The notes beneath the pieces were generated by a model that was not told the DNA's origin, ran no database searches, and saw only the letters and a list, made by a program, of their open reading frames with translations. The position numbers and the translations under genes are program-made. From Halomonas sp. 25-S5 (GTDB lineage: Bacteria > Pseudomonadota > Gammaproteobacteria > Pseudomonadales > Halomonadaceae), in NCBI RefSeq assembly GCF_029889845.1, contig NZ_JARANV010000002.1:124001-188000 (forward strand): DNA of 64,000 nt. Direction: 5' to 3'. This document shows, one piece after another, positions 54,606 to 64,000 of this stretch (position 1 is the stretch's first letter; each line of letters begins with the position of its first letter).

Positions 54606-55556
54606 TCAGCCGACGGCGGAGGGGCCGGCAATGCCGAGCCAGGCCAGATAGCCGGCATAGCTCATCACCAGCAGGCCCCCGGGCAGGCGCCCCAGGTGGC
54701 CGCGGCGGTTCCACAGCAGCAGCGCCCCCAGGGCCAGGGTCAGCAGCAGCATTACCGGGTAGTCGCGACCGGCCGCGGCGGGGTCCGTGGCGCCCGGGGC
54801 CAGCAGCGCCGGCACCGGAAGCACGGTCAGCATGTTGAAGAGGTTGGAGCCGATGACGTTGCCGATGGCCAGGTCGTGGTGGCGCTTGAGGGCGCTGGCC
54901 AGGCAGGCCGCCAGTTCCGGCAGGCTGGTGCCGATGGCCACCACGGTCAGCCCGATCGTAAGCTCGCTGACGCCGAGTCCTCGGGCCAGCTCGCTGGCGC
55001 CCCACACCAGGGCGCGCGAGCTGGCCACCATGATCACCAGCGTGGCCACCAGCCAGCCCAGGGCCTGGCCCATTGGCATGCCGGGGATCTCGCCGGCACT
55101 CTCGTCATCGGGGGTGTCGGCGCGGAACAGCCACCACAGGCTGAACACCAGCAGCACCAGCAGCAGCACGCCGTCGAAGCGCTCGAGGTGGCCGTTGGCC
55201 AGGGCGTAGCCGGCCAGGCCCGTGGCGCCAAGCAGCAGCGGCAGCTCGCGGCGCACGATGGAGAAGCGCACCGGGATCGGCACCACCAGCGCCGTCACGC
55301 CCAGCACCAGGGCAATGTTGGCGATGTTGGAGCCCAGCGCATTGCCGATGGCCAGGTCAGGCGCGCCATCGAGAGAGGCCATCACCGAGACCACGATCTC
55401 CGGTGCTGAGGTGCCCAGCGAGACGACGGTCATCCCCACCAACAGGGTGCTCATGCCAGCCCGCCAGGCGGTGGCGGCGGCGGCACCGACGAAGCGGTCG
55501 GCACTCCATAGCAGGCCGACGAAGCCGAGCATGACGATCAGCAGGGGGAGAAGCAT
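54606..55556 (-). CDS. yrbG: Calcium/sodium antiporter (YrbG family)
   Basis: A 316-residue cation/Ca2+ exchanger with about ten membrane segments in two inverted halves. The paired alpha-repeats are clear: TVVSLGTSAPEIVVS and GNALGSNIANIALVLG in the first half; TVVAIGTSLPELAACL and GNVIGSNLFNMLTVLP in the second. ATG 55556 (MLLPLL) places the first membrane segment as in homologues; an in-frame ATG at 55598 would add 14 residues. It is divergent from mlaF, upstream of kdsD. Confidence 0.92.
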   Translation of the reverse strand: MLLPLLIVMLGFVGLLWSADRFVGAAAATAWRAGMSTLLVGMTVVSLGTSAPEIVVSVMASLDGAPDLAIGNALGSNIANIALVLGVTALVVPIPVRFSIVRRELPLLLGATGLAGYALANGHLERFDGVLLLVLLVFSLWWLFRADTPDDESAGEIPGMPMGQALGWLVATLVIMVASSRALVWGASELARGLGVSELTIGLTVVAIGTSLPELAACLASALKRHHDLAIGNVIGSNLFNMLTVLPVPALLAPGATDPAAAGRDYPVMLLLTLALGALLLWNRRGHLGRLPGGLLVMSYAGYLAWLGIAGPSAVG

Positions 55557-55693
55557 GGCGAGATCCGGGACGGTGAGTGGCGGGCGCACATTGAACATGT
55601 CGGGCCCGGGCGGTGCAAGACGCGCGGGACGCTGGCGCCGCGGGGCATGGTTAGGATACGATGTTCGATAATATTTTCGAGGATGGTAAAACG

Positions 55694-56506
55694 ATGACGG
55701 ACTCGCCCTTCGTGGAAGTGGAGAGCCTGCACTTCTCGCGCGGCGAGATGGACATCTTCCGCGGCATCGATCTGGTCATCCCGCGCGGCCGGATCACGGC
55801 CATCATGGGCCCCAGTGGTACCGGCAAGACTACCTTGCTCAAGATGATCGGCGGTCAGCTGACCCCCGATGCGGGGCATGTTCGCATCGATGGCCAGGAC
55901 GTCCATGCGCTGTCGCGCAAGGCGCTGTTCGTGCTGCGCCGACGCATGGGGATGCTGTTCCAGAGCGGGGCGCTGTTTTCCGATATTGATGTCTACGAGA
56001 ACGTGGCCTTCCCGCTGCGGGTGCATACCGACCTGCCCGAGGCAATGATCCGTGACGTGGTGCTGATGAAGCTGCAGGCCGTCGGGCTGCGCGGGGCCCG
56101 GGGGCTGATGCCCTCGGAGCTTTCCGGCGGCATGGCCCGCCGGGTAGCGCTGGCACGCGCCATCGCCCTGGACCCGGAGCTGATCCTCTACGATGAGCCC
56201 TTCGCCGGCCAGGACCCCATCTCCCTAGGCGTGCTGGTGCAGCTGATCAAGCGCCTCAACGAGGCCCTGGGACTGACGGCGGTGATCGTATCCCACGACA
56301 TCAAGGAGACCCTGAGCATCGCCGACTACGTCTACGTGATCGCCGATGGCCAGGTGATGGCCCATGGCACGCCGGCGAGCCTCGATGCGGACCTCGATCC
56401 CCGGGTCAGCCAGTTCATGCACGGCGAGCCCGACGGGCCGGTGCCCTTCCATTACCCGGCGATGGATTTCCATGCCGATATCCTGGGCAGCGGGGGACCG
56501 CGATGA
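55694..56506 (+). CDS. mlaF: Phospholipid ABC transporter ATP-binding protein MlaF
   Basis: A 270-residue ABC ATPase of the Mla system, which maintains outer-membrane lipid asymmetry. Walker A GPSGTGKT lies at residues 39-46, the signature is [15 protein letters not shown], Walker [22 protein letters not shown] 55694 has GAGGATGG upstream and gives the usual length; an earlier ATG at 55661 is possible. It starts mlaFEDCB and overlaps mlaE by four bases. Confidence 0.96.
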   Translation: MTDSPFVEVESLHFSRGEMDIFRGIDLVIPRGRITAIMGPSGTGKTTLLKMIGGQLTPDAGHVRIDGQDVHALSRKALFVLRRRMGMLFQSGALFSDIDVYENVAFPLRVHTDLPEAMIRDVVLMKLQAVGLRGARGLMPSELSGGMARRVALARAIALDPELILYDEPFAGQDPISLGVLVQLIKRLNEALGLTAVIVSHDIKETLSIADYVYVIADGQVMAHGTPASLDADLDPRVSQFMHGEPDGPVPFHYPAMDFHADILGSGGPR

Positions 56507-57285
56507 TCGACCGCATTCAACATCTGGGCCGGCAAGGCTGCGCTCTGCTGGAGTCGCTGGGTCGCGCCGGGATATTCCTCGGCCAGTCGGCGGTGGGGGT
56601 GCCGTCCCGCGAGGGCCTCCACCTCTGGGTGCGGCAGATGCACTTTGTCGGCGTGATGTCGCTGGCCATCGTGCTGGTCTCGGGGCTGTTCATCGGCATG
56701 GTGCTGGCCCTGCAGGGTTACACCATCCTGGTCGACTTCGGGGCCGAACAGGCGCTGGGGCAGATGGTAGCCCTCTCCCTGCTGCGCGAGCTGGGACCGG
56801 TGGTGGCGGCGCTGCTGTTTGCCGGCCGTGCCGGCTCGGCCCTGACCGCCGAGATCGGCCTGATGAAGGCCACCGAGCAGCTGACCAGCATGGAGATGAT
56901 CGGCGTCGACCCGCTGCGGCGCGTGGTCGCGCCACGACTCTGGGCCGGCTTTGTGGCCCTGCCTTTGTTGACCATCGGTTTCAGCGCGGTGGGCGTCTGG
57001 GGCGGCCAGCTGGTCGGGGTCGAGTGGCTCGGCGTCTTCGAGGGCTCCTACTGGGGTAACATGCAGGCCAGCGTCGGGTTTGTCGATGATGTCGGCAACG
57101 GCCTGATCAAGAGCCTGGTGTTCGCCCTGGTGGTGACCTGGATCGCGGTGTTCCAGGGCTATGACCTGATCCCCACCTCGGAAGGTATCTCGCGAGCCAC
57201 CACCCGCACGGTGGTCTATTCCTCTCTGGCGGTACTGGGCCTGGATTTCGTGCTCACCGCCCTGATGTTCGGAGAGCTTTCCTGA
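56503..57285 (+). CDS. mlaE: Phospholipid ABC transporter permease MlaE
   Basis: A 260-residue membrane permease with about five to six segments. Family parts: [60 protein letters not shown] in outline, and [19 protein letters not shown]. The ATG overlaps mlaF (ATGA). It joins MlaF, MlaD and MlaB in the inner-membrane complex. Sixteen bases before mlaD. Confidence 0.96.
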   Translation: MIDRIQHLGRQGCALLESLGRAGIFLGQSAVGVPSREGLHLWVRQMHFVGVMSLAIVLVSGLFIGMVLALQGYTILVDFGAEQALGQMVALSLLRELGPVVAALLFAGRAGSALTAEIGLMKATEQLTSMEMIGVDPLRRVVAPRLWAGFVALPLLTIGFSAVGVWGGQLVGVEWLGVFEGSYWGNMQASVGFVDDVGNGLIKSLVFALVVTWIAVFQGYDLIPTSEGISRATTRTVVYSSLAVLGLDFVLTALMFGELS

Positions 57286-57301
57286 TGTTCGGAGCAAACG
57301 G

Positions 57302-57766
57302 ATGAAGCGCAGCAAGACGATGGAGCTCGGGGTCGGCCTGTTCATGCTGGCCGGCATCCTGGGCCTGGTGTTTTTGGGGTTGAGGGTCAGCGGCCTGAGC
57401 CTCGCCCTGCCCAGCGAGACCTTCCGGCTGGAAGCCAACTTCGCCAATATCGGCGGCCTCAAGCCGCGGGCGCGGGTGACGATGGCCGGTGTCACGGTGG
57501 GGCGGGTCGAGGCCATTGAGCTGGATACCGACTGGTACGATGCGCGAGTGGTGATGGAGCTCGATGGCCAGCTGGAAGGCCAGCTCCCGGAGGACAGCAC
57601 TGCTGCCATCCTTACCGCGGGCCTGCTGGGGGAACAGTATATCGGGCTCTCGGTGGGCGGCGCGCCCGAGACCCTCGCCGATGGCGATACCCTGCGCGAT
57701 ACCCAGTCTGCCCTGGTGCTCGAGGAGCTGATCCAGCAGTTCGTGTCCAGCATGGCCAAGGAGTGA
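57302..57766 (+). CDS. mlaD: Phospholipid transport protein MlaD
   Basis: A 154-residue MCE-domain protein anchored by an N-terminal membrane segment (about residues 8-28). The MCE domain is seen in LEANFANIGGLKPRARVTMAGVTVGRVEAIELD and ILTAGLLGEQYIGLSVGG, about residues 40-120. MlaD hexamers form the lipid channel. The stop overlaps GTG at 57763, but the mlaC start is probably ATG 57772. Confidence 0.95.
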   Translation: MKRSKTMELGVGLFMLAGILGLVFLGLRVSGLSLALPSETFRLEANFANIGGLKPRARVTMAGVTVGRVEAIELDTDWYDARVVMELDGQLEGQLPEDSTAAILTAGLLGEQYIGLSVGGAPETLADGDTLRDTQSALVLEELIQQFVSSMAKE

Positions 57767-57771
57767 ACGAG

Positions 57772-58425
57772 ATGAAGAAGATGATGAACCTACGCGCGCT
57801 GTTCGCCGGGCTCGGCCTGCTGGTGCTGGCATTGCCGTTGCTGGCCGCGCAGCACGATCAGCGCCCTGAGCAGATGATCCGCGACAGTATCGACGAGCTG
57901 ATGACGCGGATTGAGGGGCGCGAGGCCTATTTCGCCGACCACCTCGACGAGCTCGAGGCGATCGTCGACGACAGCCTCGAGGACGTGGCCGATTTTCGCT
58001 ATATCGGCGCCAGCGTGATGGGGCGCTACTTCAGCAACGCCACGCCGCAGCAGCGGTCGCGCTTCGTCGAGACTTTCCGCAAGACGTTGATCGACACCTA
58101 CGCCAAGGGTCTGGTCACCTTCGACTATCGCGAGATTCGGGTGCTCGACAACCAGCAGACCTCGCGCTACGAGGACCAGGCCAGCGTGGCCATGGAGGTG
58201 GTGGCCAACGACGGCAGCGTCTATCCGGTCAGCTATTCGCTGCGCCTGGACGACGGCCAGTGGAAGGTAGTCAACGTGATCGTCAACGGCATCAACCTGG
58301 GGCTCACCTTCCGCAACCAGTTCGACCAGGCGATGCGCGACCAAAATCGCGACTATGACGCGGTCATCGATGACTGGGCGCCCGAGCTTGCTGTCGAGGA
58401 ACTGGAAGAGGGCGGCAGCGCATGA
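57772..58425 (+). CDS. mlaC: Periplasmic phospholipid-binding protein MlaC
   Basis: A 217-residue secreted lipid carrier. The signal peptide (about 1-26, ending LLAAQHD) precedes the Tol-Tol-Ttg2 fold: FRYIGASVMGRYFSNATPQQRSRFVETFRKTLIDTYAKGLVTFDYREI in outline. ATG 57772 is chosen because AAGGAG lies eight bases ahead; GTG 57763 overlapping the mlaD stop is the alternative. Overlaps mlaB by four bases. Confidence 0.94.
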   Translation: MKKMMNLRALFAGLGLLVLALPLLAAQHDQRPEQMIRDSIDELMTRIEGREAYFADHLDELEAIVDDSLEDVADFRYIGASVMGRYFSNATPQQRSRFVETFRKTLIDTYAKGLVTFDYREIRVLDNQQTSRYEDQASVAMEVVANDGSVYPVSYSLRLDDGQWKVVNVIVNGINLGLTFRNQFDQAMRDQNRDYDAVIDDWAPELAVEELEEGGSA

Positions 58426-58748
58426 GCGTGCTGCTCGAGCATAACGGGGCCCGCCTCGAGGCCGGTGATGCCGTGCTGACGGTCACCGGCGAGGTGGGCT
58501 TCGAGGGGGCCTCGGCGATGGCTGAGGCCGGCAGCGCCTGGCTGGCCGAGCGGTCGGCCGGCAGCGAGGTGGCCTTCGACCTGAGCGGTGTTGGCCGGGT
58601 CAGCAGCGCGGCGCTCAGCGTGCTGCTGGAGTGGACCCGTCAGGCCCGTGATGCCGGCGTCGAGGTGTCCACCGTGCGCCTCTCGGTTCCCCTCGAGCGC
58701 CTGACCCGGGTCGCCGGGCTGGATACTTTGCTGCCGGTCGCCGCCTGA
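58422..58748 (+). CDS. mlaB: STAS-domain protein MlaB
   Basis: A 108-residue STAS protein that binds MlaF and activates the MlaFEDB complex. Family parts: LTVTGEVGFEGASAMAEAG and the helix-turn SGVGRVSSAALSVLLEWTRQARDAG. ATG 58422 overlaps mlaC. The 139-base gap that follows carries a weak AAGC-GCGGT-GCTT hairpin before TTTTCTTT (about 58774-58794), a possible terminator. Confidence 0.9.
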   Translation: MSVLLEHNGARLEAGDAVLTVTGEVGFEGASAMAEAGSAWLAERSAGSEVAFDLSGVGRVSSAALSVLLEWTRQARDAGVEVSTVRLSVPLERLTRVAGLDTLLPVAA

Positions 58749-58887
58749 GCCGCACCTCCCTTCCCATCGCCAAGCGCGGTGCTTTTCTTTACCATGTGCT
58801 GCCATGAGATTTCCGCTGCCGGGGCCACGGCGTGGCCGTTGGCAGCGTGCCCCCGACGAATCGACGAACCACAGGAGTGCCGGTGCC

Positions 58888-60418
<1,531 letters not shown>

Positions 60419-60438
60419 GCCGACCTACAGGCGAGACC

Positions 60439-61101
60439 ATGAGCAAGCAACTGATTCTGGCCCTCTCCAAGGGCCGCATTCTCGACGAGACCCTGCCGCT
60501 GCTGGCCGATGCCGGCATCGCCCCGGTCGAGGACCTGGGCAAGAGCCGCAAGCTGCTGTTTGATACCAACCTGCCGGATGTCAAGCTGGTGGTGATCCGG
60601 GCCACGGACGTGCCGACCTATGTGCAGCTCGGGGCAGCGGATCTTGGCGTGGCCGGCAAGGACGTGCTGCTCGAGCACGGCGTCGAGGGCCTCTACGAGC
60701 CCCTCGACCTGGAGATCGCCCGCTGCCGGCTGATGACCGCCGGCGTCACCGGGGCCGAGCCGGCGCGGGCCCGCCGGCGGGTGGCCACCAAGTTCGTCAA
60801 CGTGGCGCGCCGCTGGTATGCCGAGCAGGGGATCCAGGCCGAGGTGATCAAGCTCTACGGTGCCATGGAACTGGCTCCGCTGATGAACCTGGCCGACGAG
60901 ATCGTCGACATCGTCGATACCGGCAATACCCTTAGGGCCAACGGCATGGAGCCGCGCGAGCTGATCGCCCCGGTCAGCACGCGGCTGGTGGTTAACAAGG
61001 CGGCGATGACCATGAAGCACGAACGCCTGAAACCGCTCATCGCCCGCCTGCGCGAGGCGGTGGCGGCGCGTCGCGATAGCCTTGCCGTGTCGGCTCCATA
61101 G
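60439..61101 (+). CDS. hisG: ATP phosphoribosyltransferase, short form
   Basis: A 220-residue short-form HisG, catalysing the first step of histidine synthesis. It lacks the C-terminal regulatory domain, so it needs HisZ (not in the window). Family parts: [43 protein letters not shown], and [31 protein letters not shown] 60439 with ACAGGCGAG upstream. A GC hairpin (61117-61135) follows; hisD begins 79 bases later. Confidence 0.96.
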   Translation: MSKQLILALSKGRILDETLPLLADAGIAPVEDLGKSRKLLFDTNLPDVKLVVIRATDVPTYVQLGAADLGVAGKDVLLEHGVEGLYEPLDLEIARCRLMTAGVTGAEPARARRRVATKFVNVARRWYAEQGIQAEVIKLYGAMELAPLMNLADEIVDIVDTGNTLRANGMEPRELIAPVSTRLVVNKAAMTMKHERLKPLIARLREAVAARRDSLAVSAP

Positions 61102-61116
61102 CCACGCCTGTCTTGC

Positions 61117-61135
61117 CCGCGGCCCGACGCCGCGG
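61117..61135. other. GC hairpin between hisG and hisD
   Basis: CCGCGGC and GCCGCGG form a 7-bp stem with a 5-base loop, sixteen bases after hisG. No T-run is present. It could be a processing or attenuation site, or nothing. Confidence 0.3.
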
Positions 61136-61180
61136 CAGTCTCACAGACAACGAGCCCCGTTTCGAGAGGAAGCCACTGCC

Positions 61181-62503
61181 ATGAGCCAATCCCCCACCGA
61201 TGGCGTCGAGATCGCCCGGCTGTCGACCTCGCAGGCCGACTTCGATCGCCGCCTGGCCGACCTGCTGGCCTGGGAGGGGGTCTCCGATGCCGCGGTCCAG
61301 CAGCGCGTCGACGAGATCCTCGCCGCTGTCAAGGCCCGGGGCGATGCGGCCCTGGTCGAGTACTCGAATCGCTTTGACCGACTCGCCGTCTCTTCCATGG
61401 CCGAGCTGACCCTGAGCGAGGGCCGGCTACGCCAGGCCTTCGAAGGCCTGCCGGCCGACCAGCGCGAGGCCCTGACGAGCGCCGCCGAGCGCATCCGCGC
61501 CTACCACGAGCGCCAGAAGCCGGCCTCCTGGCACTACACCGAGGCCGACGGCACCGTGCTGGGCCAGCAGGTCACGCCCCTGGATCGCGCGGGCATCTAC
61601 GTGCCGGGCGGCAAGGCGGCCTACCCCTCCTCGGTGCTGATGAACGCCATTCCTGCTCATGTGGCCGGGGTGCGCGAGATCGTCATGGTGGTGCCGACCC
61701 CCGATGGCATCCTCAACGAGCTGGTGCTGGCCGCCGCTTATCTCGCCGGCGTCGACCATGTCTTCACCATCGGCGGCGCCCAGGCGGTGGCGGCCCTGGC
61801 CTTCGGCACCGAGACGGTGCCGCGGGTGGACAAGGTCGTCGGCCCGGGCAACATCTACGTGGCGACCGCCAAGCGGGCGGTGTTCGGCCAGGTGGGCATC
61901 GACATGATCGCCGGCCCCTCGGAGATCCTGGTGGTCTCGGACGGCGGTACCGACCCGGACTGGCTGGCCATGGATCTCTTCTCCCAGGCCGAGCACGACG
62001 AGGATGCTCAGGCGGTGCTGGTGAGCTGGGACCTCGAGCACCTGCAGGCGGTGGAGGCGTCGATCGAGCGGCTGCTGCCGACCCTGGAGCGCGCCCCCAT
62101 CGTGCGCGAGTCGCTGGCCCGCCGCGGTGCGTTGATCCACTGCCAGGGGCGTGACGAGGCGCTGGCGCTGATCAACCGCATCGCCCCGGAGCACCTGGAG
62201 CTCTCTGTGGCCAATCCCGAGGGCTGGCTGCCGGAGGTGCGCCATGCCGGGGCCATATTCATGGGGCGCTATACCGCCGAGGCGCTGGGCGACTACTGCG
62301 CCGGCCCTAACCACGTGCTGCCCACCTCGGGGACGGCGCGCTTCTCCTCGCCGCTGGGGGTCTACGACTTCCAGAAGCGCTCCTCGATCATCCACTGCTC
62401 GGCACAGGGTGCCGGGGAACTCGGCAAGGTCGCCTCCACGCTGGCCAGGGGCGAGTCGCTCACCGCCCATGCCCGTTCGGCCGAGTATCGCCTCAAGGCG
62501 TGA
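61181..62503 (+). CDS. hisD: Histidinol dehydrogenase
   Basis: A 440-residue zinc enzyme for the last two steps of histidine synthesis. Family parts: [25 protein letters not shown] in outline, [48 protein letters not shown] with the catalytic histidine, RIAPEHLEL, and [23 protein letters not shown] 61181 follows GAGAGGAAG. A strong hairpin follows its stop, and it is convergent with the degS-type gene. Confidence 0.97.
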   Translation: MSQSPTDGVEIARLSTSQADFDRRLADLLAWEGVSDAAVQQRVDEILAAVKARGDAALVEYSNRFDRLAVSSMAELTLSEGRLRQAFEGLPADQREALTSAAERIRAYHERQKPASWHYTEADGTVLGQQVTPLDRAGIYVPGGKAAYPSSVLMNAIPAHVAGVREIVMVVPTPDGILNELVLAAAYLAGVDHVFTIGGAQAVAALAFGTETVPRVDKVVGPGNIYVATAKRAVFGQVGIDMIAGPSEILVVSDGGTDPDWLAMDLFSQAEHDEDAQAVLVSWDLEHLQAVEASIERLLPTLERAPIVRESLARRGALIHCQGRDEALALINRIAPEHLELSVANPEGWLPEVRHAGAIFMGRYTAEALGDYCAGPNHVLPTSGTARFSSPLGVYDFQKRSSIIHCSAQGAGELGKVASTLARGESLTAHARSAEYRLKA

Positions 62504-62548
62504 CGCCCCGGTGAGCGGGGGAGGCGCATGATTGCCCCCATGACAGCA

Positions 62549-62576
62549 GAGGGCCCCGCCGACTGGCGGGGCCCTC
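62549..62576. terminator. Bidirectional hairpin between hisD and degS
   Basis: A perfect 12-bp stem (GAGGGCCCCGCC / GGCGGGGCCCTC) with a 4-base loop lies between the convergent stops at 62503 and 62593. It probably ends both transcripts, although no strong T-run is present. Confidence 0.6.
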
Positions 62577-62592
62577 GCGTCGTTGGGGGGCG

Positions 62593-63825
<1,233 letters not shown>

Positions 63826-63874
63826 GCAGCGGGGGTCCTTGTCGACGGTGCTGGATCGCGGGCTATCCTCCCGC

Positions 63875-63898
63875 TGTTACACTGGGCGGATTGTAACA
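63875..63898. promoter_or_regulatory. Palindrome TGTTACA-N10-TGTAACA between divergent genes
   Basis: A 7-bp perfect inverted repeat with a 10-base centre, midway between the degS-type start (63825) and the Nif3-like start (63928). Its spacing (two half-sites 17 bases apart centre to centre) suggests a dimeric regulator site. The regulator is unknown. Confidence 0.45.
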
Positions 63899-63927
63899 TT
63901 GCCAACCCGACAGCGCCCGGAGGCTGC

Positions 63928-64000
63928 ATGACGAATCGAGACGACCTGGTCGCCGCCTGCGACCGACTGCTGGAGCCCGAACGCTTCAAGGACTACACCG
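63928..64000 (+). CDS. Nif3-family dinuclear metal protein, N-terminus only
   Basis: Only the first 24 codons are in the window. They read MTNRDDLVAACDRLLEP and continue ERFKDYT, typical of the Nif3/YbgI (GTP cyclohydrolase I type 2-like) family, whose members usually continue with (C/P)PNGLQVEG. GGAGGCTGC precedes the ATG. The gene runs off the right edge. Family function is uncertain. Confidence 0.7.
   Translation, partial: MTNRDDLVAACDRLLEPERFKDYT

Overview
The window looks like chromosomal DNA of a high-GC, moderately halophilic gammaproteobacterium, most likely Halomonas or a close relative (Halomonadaceae). This rests on conserved gene blocks: kdsD-kdsC-lptC-lptA-lptB-rpoN-hpf-ptsN-rapZ-ptsO; mlaFEDCB-ibaG-murA-hisG-hisD; gatCAB divergent from mreBCD-maf-rng-yhdP-tldD. 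A short, HisZ-type HisG and abundant polyamine and methylated-amine catabolism agree. The genus is an inference; no search was run. No rRNA, tRNA, CRISPR array, insertion sequence or prophage was seen, and no gene-free stretch exceeds about 300 bases.

Left half (1-31.8 kb), accessory nitrogen and one-carbon catabolism. At 1-6994 a polyamine ABC importer (potABCD) is flanked by a partial and a complete PuuB-like oxidase and carries a PuuA-like gamma-glutamylpolyamine synthetase. At 7090-16064 an RpiR regulator is divergent from an N-formylglutamate amidohydrolase-like gene, a tripartite TRAP importer, a second glutamine synthetase-like ligase, an aldehyde dehydrogenase and an iron-type alcohol dehydrogenase. 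I read this as a possible uncharacterised gamma-glutamylation pathway. At 16142-24055 sits a tetrahydrofolate-linked demethylation cluster: formate-THF ligase, a GlxA/GbdR-type regulator, a dimethylglycine dehydrogenase-like flavoprotein, a GcvT/DmdA-like methyltransferase and a MetF-like reductase. At 24950-31800 comes a second polyamine locus: a truncated puuB pseudogene, a third ligase (puuA), puuD, a class III aminotransferase, puuC and a PuuR-like regulator.

Right half (31.8-64 kb), core housekeeping genes. These are gatCAB (gatA carries an in-frame 15-bp tandem repeat), the mreBCD cell-shape genes, maf, rng, yhdP, tldD/pmbA with yjgA, the nitrogen PTS genes with rapZ, hpf and rpoN, LPS transport and KDO synthesis, a Ca/Na antiporter, the Mla lipid-transport operon, ibaG, murA, hisG, hisD, a DegS/AlgW-type protease and the start of a Nif3-family gene.

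Most notable signals: a perfect-consensus sigma-54 promoter directly upstream of rpoN, suggesting autoregulation; the TRAP/ligase/dehydrogenase cluster; the THF demethylation cluster; the coding minisatellite in gatA; and a heptamer-based intergenic repeat after tldD. Promoter, operator and start-site statements come from reading by eye; pathway substrates are inferred.
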